Positions 1 to 8,605 of a stretch of DNA of 48,427 nt are shown in pieces. How positions within the stretch are numbered: the stretch's first letter is position 1; each line of letters begins with the position of its first letter. The stretch lies in the NCBI GenBank assembly GCA_030682615.1, contig JAUXNY010000035.1, positions 1 to 48,427 on the forward strand, read 5' to 3'. The notes below the pieces were generated by a model. That model searched no databases and was not told where the DNA came from. It saw nothing but the letters and a program-made list of their open reading frames with translations. The DNA comes from Candidatus Aquicultor sp. (GTDB taxonomy: Bacteria; Actinomycetota; Aquicultoria; Aquicultorales; Aquicultoraceae). The translations under genes and the position numbers were made by a program.

Positions 1-456
1 TCAAAGAAGGGTGAGCGGCTCAACGGACAAATCGCAAATACCGTCATGCAGACGACGTCGGAGCCGCCTATGATTGCGGTCTGCATAAACAAGCAGAACC
101 TCACGCATGAATTTATTGAAGCCGGCGGCGTGTTTTCGGCTTCGGTGCTCTCGGAAGAAACGCCAATGCCGTTTATCGGCCATTTCGGGTTTAAATCTGG
201 AAAGGATTTCGACAAATTCGAGGGGATGAACTACCGCGCGGGACAGACTGGCGCACCAATCGTTCTCGACAATGCCACAGCTTTTATCGAGGCGGAGGTT
301 GTCGGCACCATGGATGCCGTGAGCCACACGATGTTCTTCGGAAAAGTAATCGATTGCGATTTGCTCGCCGAAGGCACCCCCATGACCTATGCTTTTTACC
401 ACGAAGTCAAACGCGGCAAGTCGCCCAAAACCGCGCCGACGTATATCAAGGAATAA
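1..456 (+). CDS. Flavin reductase-like protein, 5' end cut by window edge
   Basis: The reading frame is open from base 1 to the TAA at 454-456, so the start lies outside the window. The first visible residues (SKKGERLNGQIANTV) match the early FMN-binding part of the flavin reductase-like fold, so an internal ATG at 46 is not the real start. The visible 151 codons continue with EPPMIAVCINK and VFSASVLSEE, typical of this family. A rubredoxin gene follows 45 bp downstream on the same strand. Together they resemble the two halves of the fused high-molecular-weight rubredoxin (Hrb) of acetogens, which passes electrons from NAD(P)H to the flavodiiron protein FprA in O2/NO defence. That role is inferred from family and neighbourhood; no FprA is visible. 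Confidence 0.8.
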   Translation, partial: SKKGERLNGQIANTVMQTTSEPPMIAVCINKQNLTHEFIEAGGVFSASVLSEETPMPFIGHFGFKSGKDFDKFEGMNYRAGQTGAPIVLDNATAFIEAEVVGTMDAVSHTMFFGKVIDCDLLAEGTPMTYAFYHEVKRGKSPKTAPTYIKE

Positions 457-501
457 GCTCTCTTAGAGATAGAAGAGCGATTGAAAGGAGCCGATTTGAT
501 A

Positions 502-660
502 ATGGACAAATACGAATGCCTAGTTTGCGGATACATTTACAACCCGGAGGAAGGTGACCCTGATTCGGGCGTAAGCGCCGGTACCGCGTTCGAGGACTTG
601 CCTGAAGATTGGGTCTGTCCGGTGTGCGGCGCCGGCAAAGACCAGTTTGAAAAGGTCTAA
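502..660 (+). CDS. Rubredoxin (52 aa)
   Basis: A complete small rubredoxin, a cytoplasmic one-electron carrier with a single Fe(Cys)4 site. The two knuckles are CLVCG at residues 6-10 and CPVCG at 39-43, with the usual [10 protein letters not shown] stretch between them. Length is normal for the family. GAAAGGAG at 483-490 precedes the gene; an in-frame TTG at 496 is a possible alternative start, but ATG 502 gives the usual MDKYEC beginning. It is likely co-transcribed with the flavin reductase upstream and is its probable electron-transfer partner. Its last 4 bases overlap convergently with the stop of the exoribonuclease gene on the other strand. Confidence 0.93.
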   Translation: MDKYECLVCGYIYNPEEGDPDSGVSAGTAFEDLPEDWVCPVCGAGKDQFEKV

Positions 661-1613
661 TCCCCGTCGTCGATTTTTCTAAGGTATATGAAGCGCTCTA
701 GCACTTTGTTGTAAGGGCTCCATTCCGCCCCTGCATCCGATTTCTCATCGATGAGTAGGAAAGCGTTGATTTTGGCATCCGCGTCGTCGCAGAGATGCAG
801 GAGCAGGGCTTCGATAGTCTTCGGTTTACGCGGCGATTGGTTTTCGTAAGACCCATGGTGGCTCAGGATTAGGTGTCCGAGCTGAAGAACGATTTCAGCA
901 TCGATGTCACCCAGCCTGCCGGCCCGCTCGTTTATTATTTCGTAGCCGAGAACATGGTGGCCGATGAGTCGCCCAACGGTCGAGTAGTCTATAAGCTGCG
1001 CATAGGAGAACTCGCGCAGTTTTCCTATATCGTGCACGAGGGCACCCGCTACCAGCAGGTCCCGGTTGACTTTGCCCGGGTAGAGCCCGGCTATGCGGTC
1101 GGAAAGTCTGGCTACTCCGACCGAGTGCTCTAGCAGACCTCCCAGATAGGCGTGGTGAAAACCTTTAGCAGCCGGCGCCTTGGCAAACTCCGCCAGGATA
1201 CCGTCGTCGAAGATTTCTTGGAGTAGCTTTCTGAGTTGAGGGTTTTTTATAGAGCCGACGATTTCGAGTAGCTCGGCTCGCAATGCGTCCGTGTCGGCGC
1301 TGGTAGTTGGTATGAAATCCGAATAATCTATCTCGCCGTCGACAACCGGCTCAAGGCTGCTGATTTTTAGTTGTGGTTTTTGTTGGTAAAGCTCGACGAC
1401 GCCGGTGACTTTGACTATCGAGCCCACGTCGAAGCAGTCGTAAGTCGCGTCGGGCACGCTCCATATCTTCGCGCCAATCGTCCCGGTTTTGTTTCCAAGG
1501 ACTATGTCCGCGAATGCGCTGCCGGTCTTCGTCAGCTTCTTCTCTTTTCTATGGACGACAAAACAAGCGTCGACATGCTCACCGCCTGCTAGCGAGTTAA
1601 TATCTTGTGTCAT
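657..1613 (-). CDS. YhaM-like 3'-5' exoribonuclease (OB fold + HD domain)
   Basis: A 318-residue protein with an N-terminal OB-fold nucleic-acid-binding region (about residues 15-95, beginning [18 protein letters not shown]) and a C-terminal HD hydrolase domain (about 150-290). Metal-site residues are visible at LEHS (H163) and VHDIGK (H194, D195), with ILSHHGSYE later. This order and length match Bacillus YhaM, a 3'-to-5' exoribonuclease acting in RNA turnover. The closing [13 protein letters not shown] is also family-like. The gene is monocistronic and convergent with rubredoxin. The assignment to the OB-HD family is firm; substrate preference is inferred from YhaM. Confidence 0.85.
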   Translation of the reverse strand: MTQDINSLAGGEHVDACFVVHRKEKKLTKTGSAFADIVLGNKTGTIGAKIWSVPDATYDCFDVGSIVKVTGVVELYQQKPQLKISSLEPVVDGEIDYSDFIPTTSADTDALRAELLEIVGSIKNPQLRKLLQEIFDDGILAEFAKAPAAKGFHHAYLGGLLEHSVGVARLSDRIAGLYPGKVNRDLLVAGALVHDIGKLREFSYAQLIDYSTVGRLIGHHVLGYEIINERAGRLGDIDAEIVLQLGHLILSHHGSYENQSPRKPKTIEALLLHLCDDADAKINAFLLIDEKSDAGAEWSPYNKVLERFIYLRKIDDGD

Positions 1614-1846
1614 GGAGCGCCCCTTATTCTCTTAGACCCTTCGAAATGCTTCACCCATTATATATTAAGCGGACGCAACGTTGTCAATTTAGGGTCACCT
1701 TATGTTTGGTCAAGCTAGTCCAAGAATAAGGTAGCCGGCTTGAGAGACCGGCGGCTCAATGGCGTTGTACGGAGGGCGCACAAAAGATATTATTGGTATA
1801 TTCTAAAGATGGAATTATTTTTCAAAATATTATTCTAGGGGAGATT

Positions 1847-2500
1847 ATGAAGCTTACTCAGATTGTCGCACGCGATATTCCGGACGCCTGGTTTCAGGCG
1901 ATAAACGCCACCGTGGCAGACGGCTTTGACTATGTCATCGACCGCGGCAGCTACCAGGGAGCCAGGAGAAAAGAGCTGGATTTCGTGACTATTCAGATAA
2001 CCCATCCCGGCGTCAGGCCGCTCGTCCCAGATATCCCGCCGCAGCTCGGCCTCACTCCGCCGGCGTCCGAGGAGTATGTCCAGGATTACATGCGATATCT
2101 CATGACCTCAGAGAAGCAGGCGAACGAGCAGTACACATATGGTGAGTATCTCGAGCCGCAGTTGTTCGAGGTCATACGGATGTACAAAGAAGAAGGGCTC
2201 GGCACGAACCAGGCGTGCATGGCGGTCTGTGACCGGGAATCGATTTATCTCGAAGACCCGCCGTGTTTGCGTCAGGTGGACACGAGGGTGCGCTATGGTA
2301 AGCTCCATTTCTTCGTCTATTTCCGTTCATGGGACTTGTGGGGCGGGTTTCCCGCCAATCTCGCGGGCCTTCAGTTGATGAAGGAATTCATGGCAAGCGA
2401 GATCGGTGTCGACGACGGTGAGCTTATCGCCGTGTCCAAAGGTCTCCACCTTTATGAGTATGCTTGGCCGCTGGCGAATACGCGACTGGGCAAGAAATAG
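1847..2500 (+). CDS. Thymidylate synthase, short methanogen-like form
   Basis: A 217-residue protein that makes dTMP from dUMP with methylene-tetrahydrofolate in the ThyA family, or a close variant of that chemistry. Catalytic features line up with ThyA: the nucleophile in DPPCLR (C140), the phosphate-binding YFRSWD (R160, S161, D163), GGFPANLAG (N171) and the nucleotide-binding GLHLYEY near the end. It is about 50 residues shorter than the E. coli enzyme, mainly in the N-terminal part, and resembles archaeal thymidylate synthases more than the usual bacterial ones. Start chosen at ATG 1847 because AGGGGAG (1837-1843) sits just upstream; the frame extends back to 1793 without a ribosome site. 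Confidence 0.78.
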   Translation: MKLTQIVARDIPDAWFQAINATVADGFDYVIDRGSYQGARRKELDFVTIQITHPGVRPLVPDIPPQLGLTPPASEEYVQDYMRYLMTSEKQANEQYTYGEYLEPQLFEVIRMYKEEGLGTNQACMAVCDRESIYLEDPPCLRQVDTRVRYGKLHFFVYFRSWDLWGGFPANLAGLQLMKEFMASEIGVDDGELIAVSKGLHLYEYAWPLANTRLGKK

Positions 2501-2563
2501 CTGGGAGCGCAGAGTCCGGTGGCCTAACTTAAGCGGGTTGATTTCCGTGCCGATAGGCTGACT

Positions 2564-3247
2564 ATGGGAAACACGTTGCCTCTCGAGATAGAAAAAATAG
2601 ATTGGCCGGCGATACGCGCGACTCTGAAATCGGGCACGAAGATAGACGTCCAGTTTAACCAGTTCGATGCGCCGGTGGCGTATGTTGTCGTTATGGCGCT
2701 AGACATCCCGGTATTTTTTTGTCGCCGCGTGGAGGCCAATGTCCCCCCGAAGCTTGAATTAAGCGAAAATCCCATGGTCTATATACCGACCACGCGCGAC
2801 CTTTGTTCACTCAGGGTTGTCGTCAAAGAATCCGTCTTGGGGGCGGAATACTTGGCGCTCATGCCGGCGGAAAACGCTAAATTTTTAAGGCGGCGGCGAT
2901 CCGTACGTATTCGCACCTGGGAGAATATCAGCTACCGTGTTCAGTTTGATGGGAAGAGCAATATATATAAAGGTGTCGCCGTCGAAGACCTCGGCAGGGG
3001 AGGCATCGGACTTCTCGTCTATGCCGCTGGTCCCGTCGAGCAAAGCGCGTCAGCGCAGATAAAGATAAACCTGCCGGGAGAGAGCGAGCAGTTGGCGGCT
3101 TCCGGTGAGGTGACGCACTGCATCGCTCAAGACAACATGCCGCGCATGTATAGAGTCGGTATCAAGTTTGTCACGATAAGCCCCCGCGACCAGCAGACCA
3201 TAGCGATGTACATGGAACAGGCGCGCTTGAAGGATAAGTCAAAATAG
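2564..3247 (+). CDS. PilZ-domain protein (YcgR-like), copy 1
   Basis: A 227-residue cytoplasmic protein with an N-terminal YcgR-like beta domain (about 10-100) and a C-terminal PilZ domain (about 108-215). PilZ proteins bind cyclic di-GMP and pass the signal to motility or surface machinery. The arginine-rich first motif is clear (RRRRSVR at 109-115). The second motif, normally (D/N)xSxxG, reads DLGRGG at 142-147 with Gly in the Ser position. A second PilZ gene lies 1 kb downstream with the same substitution, beyond a lipoprotein gene on the other strand. A GGDEF/HD-GYP regulator is encoded at 9.7-11.8 kb. The target is not evident. Confidence 0.82.
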   Translation: MGNTLPLEIEKIDWPAIRATLKSGTKIDVQFNQFDAPVAYVVVMALDIPVFFCRRVEANVPPKLELSENPMVYIPTTRDLCSLRVVVKESVLGAEYLALMPAENAKFLRRRRSVRIRTWENISYRVQFDGKSNIYKGVAVEDLGRGGIGLLVYAAGPVEQSASAQIKINLPGESEQLAASGEVTHCIAQDNMPRMYRVGIKFVTISPRDQQTIAMYMEQARLKDKSK

Positions 3248-3253
3248 CGCTCG

Positions 3254-4138
3254 CTAATCCATGAAGACGGTCACTTCAGCCATTGGCACCTCCGAGCCGT
3301 CCTTCGCGCTGTGGAAATAGAAGAGTATTTTGATGTATCCTGTCTCTTTCGGACTCTTGTACCCGATTTGCTCTTCGAAATTACCCCAGTCGAAATTATC
3401 GGCCATGACCGGCACGTCACTCAACACGCTTCCGTTTTTATCGAGTATCCTGACCTGGAATTGTGCTTCGAAGACTTGTGCCTTGCCCTTTACAGTCAAG
3501 GGGTTCTTAACGGTGCTGAAAGCGCGCGGGGTCTCGACGATTATCGTTCTTTCCTCGGTTTTTGCGCCTTTTGTCAGCTTCTCTGCGCGGCTGAAGGGTT
3601 GCTCGTACAGGCCGATATGTCCCCACCAATCTCTAATCTCGCGCCCATCGACGAGACCTTCCTCATCGCCTTCGACAAGGAACTTTACTCTTTCGATGTC
3701 GGGAAGCCCGGTGAGAGTATTTACGATTTGCGCGATGCCCAGCTCCTCGCCTGCGGCTCCGACGTTTGCGAAAAGCACTTCCTTGCTAAAATCGACCGTC
3801 GCCAGCTTATTCTCGACTCGGACTGAGAGAACCTTTGTTTTAGGCGGGATAAGCGAAGTGCTGTTATTCTTTTTGGTTCCTTTTATTAGCTCCTCGACTG
3901 CTGCTTCCGGCATGGACTCCGGTTCCGCGATCGACCGGACCTCGGAGACCAGGAACTGCGTGCCGGCTTTTTCTTCGACGAAGTACAATTTGACCGATAT
4001 TTTCTTTTCGGTAGTCGTTGTCGATGCGCCCGCCGGTTTTGTGGTGGTCGTCGCCCCGTCCGGTGTCCTTTGAGGGCACCCGGCGAGCAGCAATGCCGCT
4101 AGCACAAGTAACCCGATGGCAAGTACGGCACGCTTCAT
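3254..4138 (-). CDS. GerMN / Gmad2 domain lipoprotein
   Basis: A 294-residue exported lipoprotein. A hydrophobic signal peptide ends in LLLAGCPQ, whose Cys is the likely lipidated residue. A Thr-rich linker follows, then a GerMN domain (about 45-160, with VEELIKGTKKN and ATVDFSKEVL) and a C-terminal Gmad2 immunoglobulin-like domain (about 195-290). These domains occur in spore-germination and other cell-surface proteins of Gram-positive bacteria. They are not proof of sporulation, and no sporulation genes are seen here. ATG 4138 is preferred over GTG 4147 because AAGGGG lies 8 bp before it. It is flanked by two PilZ genes on the opposite strand. Confidence 0.85.
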   Translation of the reverse strand: MKRAVLAIGLLVLAALLLAGCPQRTPDGATTTTKPAGASTTTTEKKISVKLYFVEEKAGTQFLVSEVRSIAEPESMPEAAVEELIKGTKKNNSTSLIPPKTKVLSVRVENKLATVDFSKEVLFANVGAAGEELGIAQIVNTLTGLPDIERVKFLVEGDEEGLVDGREIRDWWGHIGLYEQPFSRAEKLTKGAKTEERTIIVETPRAFSTVKNPLTVKGKAQVFEAQFQVRILDKNGSVLSDVPVMADNFDWGNFEEQIGYKSPKETGYIKILFYFHSAKDGSEVPMAEVTVFMD

Positions 4139-4220
4139 ATCCAACACCCCTTATCCCGGTCGCGTCTGCTATTATCAATATTATTATGTTCCAGAAGAGC
4201 GCTGACTAAACCAACGCGCA

Positions 4221-4907
4221 ATGGAACATAATTTAGTCCAATCCATTGAAGCGGAATCTAAATCGCTATACAATCGGCATGTGACGACTTTTAAAATTTT
4301 GCCTAAGGCCGGACAAGTGATAAGGCTCTCGGATGACCTCGGTAATTCGTGGAGTTTTGGCATAAGATATCTTCTCGCGGGAAACCGTGTATTGTGCGAG
4401 TGGCTTGGTGTGGAGCCGGCTCCGCCAAATGCGTTTGCCAAAGACCTGAAATTCTCCATACCCTACGAAAACGGCATAAATCTAGTACCGACCGAGATTG
4501 AAGAGATATCCTGGGATAAGAAGGAATTCAAGTTCGCGCTGGATACGCGATACGAGTTTGTGCAGCGGCGCGCTTTTTACCGGCTCGCTAATCCGTTGAT
4601 GTCGGTGCAGTATAAGACAGGCGTTGGTTCGCTTCAACCGGCTGTAGTGGAAGATATTGGCGGCGGCGGTATCGGTATTATCGTCGACCGGATAATCAAG
4701 AGAGGCATTACGGTTGACCTGGAGATGATTCTGCCGGGTGGCGAAATAGCATACGCCATCGGCGAAGCCGTCCGGGTATCGGCTGCACGAAAAGAGAAGG
4801 GTTATCTTATCGGTATTAATTTTAGACGCATCAGTGAGGCTAATCGCGACAAGATAATAAAGTACGTCTTCCAAGAGCAGCTCTTAAAAGAGCGCTTGGA
4901 GGAGTAG
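4221..4907 (+). CDS. PilZ-domain protein (YcgR-like), copy 2
   Basis: A 228-residue protein with the same two-domain layout as the PilZ protein at 2564: a YcgR-like N-terminal domain (about 15-105) and a PilZ domain (about 114-220). The first c-di-GMP motif is RRAFYR at 116-121. The second reads DIGGGG at 145-150, again with Gly replacing Ser of (D/N)xSxxG. Sequence similarity to copy 1 is low apart from these motifs, so this is an old pair and not a recent duplication. It ends 47 bp before cbiM and could be co-transcribed with it. Likely a cytoplasmic c-di-GMP receptor; the output is unknown. Confidence 0.82.
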   Translation: MEHNLVQSIEAESKSLYNRHVTTFKILPKAGQVIRLSDDLGNSWSFGIRYLLAGNRVLCEWLGVEPAPPNAFAKDLKFSIPYENGINLVPTEIEEISWDKKEFKFALDTRYEFVQRRAFYRLANPLMSVQYKTGVGSLQPAVVEDIGGGGIGIIVDRIIKRGITVDLEMILPGGEIAYAIGEAVRVSAARKEKGYLIGINFRRISEANRDKIIKYVFQEQLLKERLEE

Positions 4908-4954
4908 CCCGGAGCGGTCATCGTTGTTGGACTCCGGTCGTTCAAGGGGGGATT

Positions 4955-5656
4955 ATGTCACACATACACTTGCCGGATGGTGTTATTCCGGTATTCTGGT
5001 GGATTATCGGATACTTGCTTACCGCCGCGATGTTGGGTTTGGCTATATCTCGTACAAAATCGACCGAAGCGAGGCGCAAGGTGCCCCTGCTTGGAATCAT
5101 AGCCGCGGTCATGCTCATCGGCCAATCGATACCGCTCGGGTTTATCCCGTTTCATCTAGGTCTCGCGGTTCTCGCGGGCATAATTCTCGGCCCGTGGCTC
5201 GGCTTTATGGCGGCTTTTATCAGCAATATGTTTTTAGCGCTGATAGGGCACGGCGGCATCACGGTCGTAGGGCTTAACACCGTAGTCGTGGGCAGTGAGG
5301 TCATTATAGGATACCTGCTCTATAACATACTTCGCCGGGTTACCGTAAGACCTGTATTGCCGGTGGTTCTGGCAACGGCGCTCACTCTTATTGTTACGAT
5401 AGCCTTTATGGTGGGAGTCGTAGCCATAGCGCAAGTAAACCCCGTACTCGTTCTGACGGGAGAAGGGGCTGGAGCTATCAGGGATAGCGTTGTAGTCGAT
5501 TCGCCGGTCGCCATATCCCTGCGAAGGTTCGTCGCGATTATAGTGCCAATAGCGGCTATCGGTATAGCTATCGAGGCATTCGTCACCGGATTAATCGTAA
5601 GGTTTATTTTGGGAGTGCGCCCCGAGATCGTTGGAGCGCCCGCTAGAGAACGATAG
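4955..5656 (+). CDS. cbiM: Cobalt/nickel ECF transporter, substrate-binding membrane subunit CbiM
   Basis: A 233-residue polytopic membrane protein, first gene of cbiM-cbiQ-cbiO, an energy-coupling-factor importer for Co2+ (or Ni2+), often feeding cobalamin synthesis. The N-terminus MSHIHLPDG is the CbiM signature, with a Ser inserted after Met. Family work shows the metal is held by the N-terminal amine and a His at position 2; removing Met1 before Ser would restore His2 in the mature protein. The helices with IPLGFIPFHLGLAVLAGI and GHGGITVVGLNTVVVGSE are also characteristic. The ribosome site is AAGGGGG just before ATG 4955. No cbiN is present, and the 47-bp gap upstream is too short for a cobalamin riboswitch. 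Confidence 0.9.
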   Translation: MSHIHLPDGVIPVFWWIIGYLLTAAMLGLAISRTKSTEARRKVPLLGIIAAVMLIGQSIPLGFIPFHLGLAVLAGIILGPWLGFMAAFISNMFLALIGHGGITVVGLNTVVVGSEVIIGYLLYNILRRVTVRPVLPVVLATALTLIVTIAFMVGVVAIAQVNPVLVLTGEGAGAIRDSVVVDSPVAISLRRFVAIIVPIAAIGIAIEAFVTGLIVRFILGVRPEIVGAPARER

Positions 5657-5681
5657 AGATGATGACTTTAGGAGAACCCTC

Positions 5682-6383
5682 GTGGACATAGCATTCATCG
5701 ATAATCTTGCATACAACCGCGACAGCGTGATGCATAGAGCGCCGGCCCTATCAAAGGTCATAATGGTTGCGCTAGTTATTGCGGCGGTTGTCATAAGCAC
5801 CGAGGCAGTCGTCTTCGTCATCGCACTGGCGTTGTTGCTGATGACGTTCTTGATATCGAATCTCCCGGTGCTGCGGATTCTGCCGTTTGCGGGATACGCG
5901 CTTGTATTCAGCCTTGTCTTCGCGGTCAGCAGTACCGGCGGCGGCATCGCTCCCATCGTGGTCATGCTTAAAGCGGTGACAGCCGCAGTATCCATGCTTT
6001 TGTTGATAACCACGACGCCATATCCCCAGATATTCGCTTTGGGTCGCAAGATTTTTCCGACCATCTTAATAGACGCGATGTTGGTGACATATCGCTCGTT
6101 CTTTATACTGATGGAGCAGGTAGGAAGGGTGATAATCGCGCTTCGCATGCGAGGCGGGTACTCGCCGTTGCGAGTCGCGGGGAACCTCAACATCATGGGA
6201 AAAGTCGTCGGCCATGGTTTCATCCATGCGTGGGAGTTGAGCGAGAATATGCAGAACGCGATGCTCATCCGGGGTTACCGGGGCGGGATGCCGGTCAGCG
6301 CTGCCCGAAAGTATTCCATAAAATACAGCCTGTTGCCGGTGCTATTGGGCGCTACCGTCCTTGTGGCGGCGGTGTTCGCATGA
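5682..6383 (+). CDS. cbiQ: Cobalt ECF transporter transmembrane subunit CbiQ
   Basis: A 233-residue integral membrane coupling subunit of the ECF transporter. Several hydrophobic helices (about 30-110) are followed by the cytoplasmic coupling region with RMRGGYSP and the final AMLIRGYRGG, the Ala-Arg-Gly type motifs by which CbiQ/EcfT contacts the ATPase. GTG 5682 is chosen because GGAG (5671-5674) lies 7 bp before it and the product begins in the family style; the frame stays open to 5631, overlapping cbiM. It ends in an ATGA overlap with cbiO, so the two are translationally coupled. Confidence 0.85.
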   Translation: MDIAFIDNLAYNRDSVMHRAPALSKVIMVALVIAAVVISTEAVVFVIALALLLMTFLISNLPVLRILPFAGYALVFSLVFAVSSTGGGIAPIVVMLKAVTAAVSMLLLITTTPYPQIFALGRKIFPTILIDAMLVTYRSFFILMEQVGRVIIALRMRGGYSPLRVAGNLNIMGKVVGHGFIHAWELSENMQNAMLIRGYRGGMPVSAARKYSIKYSLLPVLLGATVLVAAVFA

Positions 6384-7213
6384 GCGAGATAGCCAGAATA
6401 GGATGTATCAGCCACATCTACCCCGACCAGACGACAGTCAAGATATGCGGGCTTGAGTTTAGTGTCATGGAAGGGGAAAAAGTCGTGATACTCGGCCCCA
6501 ACGGGTCGGGCAAGACAACGCTGCTTCAACATTTGATGGGTCTGCTCAGACCGGTCGAAGGCGAAGTCCGGGTCTTCGGTGTCGACCCCAGCAAGCATTT
6601 CAACGACATCATCGAGAATTATGGTGTCGTCTTCCAACACGTCGAAGACCAACTCGTCGCGCCGACTGTCTGGGATGACATCACCTTCGGCCCCCGAAAC
6701 TACGGCTATCCCGAAGATAAGATAGAGTCCCTGGCCAACGAGATAATCGAGCGCATCGGGATAGCGGACCTCAAGAACAAGATACCGCACTATCTTAGCG
6801 GCGGCGAAAAGAAAAAGGTGGCGTTGGCCGGGGCGATGGTGGCCCACCCCAAATTGCTCATTCTCGATGAGCCGTTTGAAGGTCTCGACCCGAAATCAAA
6901 ACACGATATGCTCATGCTCTTAAACGAGTTCAATCGGATTTACGGGACGACGATTATCTTGACCACGCACGATATCAACATCGTCCCGGTCTTCGCCGAC
7001 CGAGCATACGTCATGGTGCGAGGTAATATCATTCTCAGCGGCGCCCCGCAGGATGTCTTCACCGAGGCCGAACTGCTGCGCTCGATAAACCTAGAGCCGC
7101 CGCTCCTTACGGTGCTCGTCTCCGGGTTGCGCGACAGGGGTGTATCCATAGATTACACCAACGACCAAGAGCAGTTGCTCGACGAAATAGTCGCGTTGAT
7201 AAAAAAGCCTTAA
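6380..7213 (+). CDS. cbiO: Cobalt ECF transporter ATPase CbiO
   Basis: A 277-residue ABC ATPase that powers the CbiMQO importer from the cytoplasmic side. Visible motifs: Walker A GPNGSGKT (39-46), Q-loop in VVFQHVEDQLVAPTVWDD, signature LSGGEKKKVALA, Walker B LLILDEPFEGLDP and the H-loop in LTTHDI. The ATG at 6380 overlaps the cbiQ stop by 4 bases; an upstream in-frame extension to 6230 lies wholly inside cbiQ and is rejected. The gene ends the operon, followed by a long hairpin shared with the convergent SLH gene. Confidence 0.92.
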   Translation: MSEIARIGCISHIYPDQTTVKICGLEFSVMEGEKVVILGPNGSGKTTLLQHLMGLLRPVEGEVRVFGVDPSKHFNDIIENYGVVFQHVEDQLVAPTVWDDITFGPRNYGYPEDKIESLANEIIERIGIADLKNKIPHYLSGGEKKKVALAGAMVAHPKLLILDEPFEGLDPKSKHDMLMLLNEFNRIYGTTIILTTHDINIVPVFADRAYVMVRGNIILSGAPQDVFTEAELLRSINLEPPLLTVLVSGLRDRGVSIDYTNDQEQLLDEIVALIKKP

Positions 7214-7253
7214 GCGCGGGATTATTCGATCGCTATAAGGTATAAGAAATTGA

Positions 7254-7306
7254 AGTGTCGCGGCGTCGTTGCGAAAATCAGCTGATCGCAACGGCGCCAC
7301 GACACT
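7254..7306. terminator. Long hairpin between cbiO and a convergent SLH gene
   Basis: Arms at 7254-7274 and 7286-7306 (21 nt each, loop 11 nt) are complementary except for one C-A and one G-T position on the + strand. It lies in the 105-bp gap between two convergent genes, where a shared bidirectional terminator is expected. No strong T-run follows on either strand, so terminator function is likely but not shown. Confidence 0.5.
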
Positions 7307-7318
7307 CGTAAGGTCGGT

Positions 7319-8605
7319 CTATTCCTGTATCATTTGGTAGAGCATTTTGCAGACCTCGGCTCTCGTCGCCGAAGCGTTCGGCTTGAAGGTCCCGTCTTTA
7401 TACCCCGAGATGATGGCTTTTACTTTGGCGGTCACTATGTAGCGCAACGCCCAGTGCTCGCCGCAATCACTGAAATCGCATGGTCCTTGCGACAGGCTGT
7501 AGTTGTTGGCAAGGCATATTATCTTACTCAATTCCGCCCTGGTGATGTTCTTGTTCAGCCCGAAACTCCCATCAGGATAACCCGATATGGCGCCGCGCGC
7601 GCGCGCGGTCTCGATGTATCTGAAAGCCCAGTGGTTTTGCGCCACGTCGCCGAAGGAGGGCGGGGTGGAGGAGCTTTCGAGGTCCCAGCCTTTCGCCAGG
7701 CAGACCATCTTGGAGAACTCGGCGCGCGTTATCTGCTGGTTCGGTCTAAACGTTCCGTCATCGTAGCCGCCGACGACATCGGTGTCGACCATCGCCCTCA
7801 CGTAACTGTAGAACCAGTCGTTTAACGTCACATCACCGAAGTCTTTCTGCTGCGCTTCTTTCTCGGCAATTTCTTTGTCTTCGGGGTCTGCTTTTAGCAG
7901 GTCTAATAGCGGTGTGGTGCCGCCACCGCCACCGCTACCGCTAGATGGAATTGTCGTTGGTGTGGTTGTGTTATCGCCGCCAGGTGTGCTCGTGTCGGTA
8001 CTAGGCGGGCTAGCCGGCGCTTTATACATGGTATAGGTGTGATAACCGCTGTTCGGAACCTTATCATATGACGTCGGCGGGGTCGTTTCCGATGCAGAGG
8101 CCTGGAATATCTCCATTTTCCAGTCAAACTTCTCTATATTTCCGAGCCAGCTAAGAGGGATAATGCCTTGGACAATATCACCGCTTGCCATTTGCGTCAC
8201 GTCATCAGATGCGGCAAAAGCGGTTTTTGGGTCACCGTGTTTTGTATCATAGGCGAGTAAATAAAGTGCGCCGTTCACATCTTTTAACTCGATTACGCAA
8301 TCGAAACCGTCATCGTCGACCATGCCGGTCGACCGGTTCTGGTCGGTGTCGAGAAAGAAGCAGATGCGCTGGTTTGCGAGGAGTGTCTTAGTAAAGGGCC
8401 TGTGTGTGCTGAATGCCAGCATCATATATTGTCCGTTATCCGACATCAGGACCTTATTGATATCGATCAGCTTATTCTCGTTGGGGTCGGACCAAAGCAT
8501 ATGATAGTTATCGGGTGCTGTGTAGTCTTGTGCAAACACCGATCCCCCCGGCATTAACGTTACCACCATAGCCATTATCAACAGAACAACCGTGTACTTT
8601 TTCAA
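7319..8605 (-). CDS. SLH-domain surface protein with N-terminal beta domain
   Basis: A 428-residue secreted protein. A signal peptide (KKYTVVLLIMAMVVT, ending near SVFAQ) is followed by a beta-rich domain (about 30-195) resembling sugar-binding/DOMON-like modules, containing FFLDTDQNRSTGMVDDDGFD. A low-complexity linker of Thr, Pro, Ser and Gly (about 200-235) leads to three SLH repeats at the C-terminus, with the usual GYDDGTFRPNQQITRAEF, GYPDGSFGLNKNITRAEL and GYKDGTFKPNASATRAEV cores. SLH repeats bind pyruvylated secondary cell-wall polymer. TTG 8605 is chosen because GAAAGGAG lies 7-8 bp upstream and gives a proper signal peptide; the frame stays open to 8701. Confidence 0.85.
   Translation of the reverse strand: MKKYTVVLLIMAMVVTLMPGGSVFAQDYTAPDNYHMLWSDPNENKLIDINKVLMSDNGQYMMLAFSTHRPFTKTLLANQRICFFLDTDQNRSTGMVDDDGFDCVIELKDVNGALYLLAYDTKHGDPKTAFAASDDVTQMASGDIVQGIIPLSWLGNIEKFDWKMEIFQASASETTPPTSYDKVPNSGYHTYTMYKAPASPPSTDTSTPGGDNTTTPTTIPSSGSGGGGGTTPLLDLLKADPEDKEIAEKEAQQKDFGDVTLNDWFYSYVRAMVDTDVVGGYDDGTFRPNQQITRAEFSKMVCLAKGWDLESSSTPPSFGDVAQNHWAFRYIETARARGAISGYPDGSFGLNKNITRAELSKIICLANNYSLSQGPCDFSDCGEHWALRYIVTAKVKAIISGYKDGTFKPNASATRAEVCKMLYQMIQE

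Noticed and set aside
3311-4073. Two long + strand open frames opposite the GerMN lipoprotein
   Set aside because: The minus-strand frame has a signal peptide, lipobox and two known domains; the + frames have no ribosome site and no family features.
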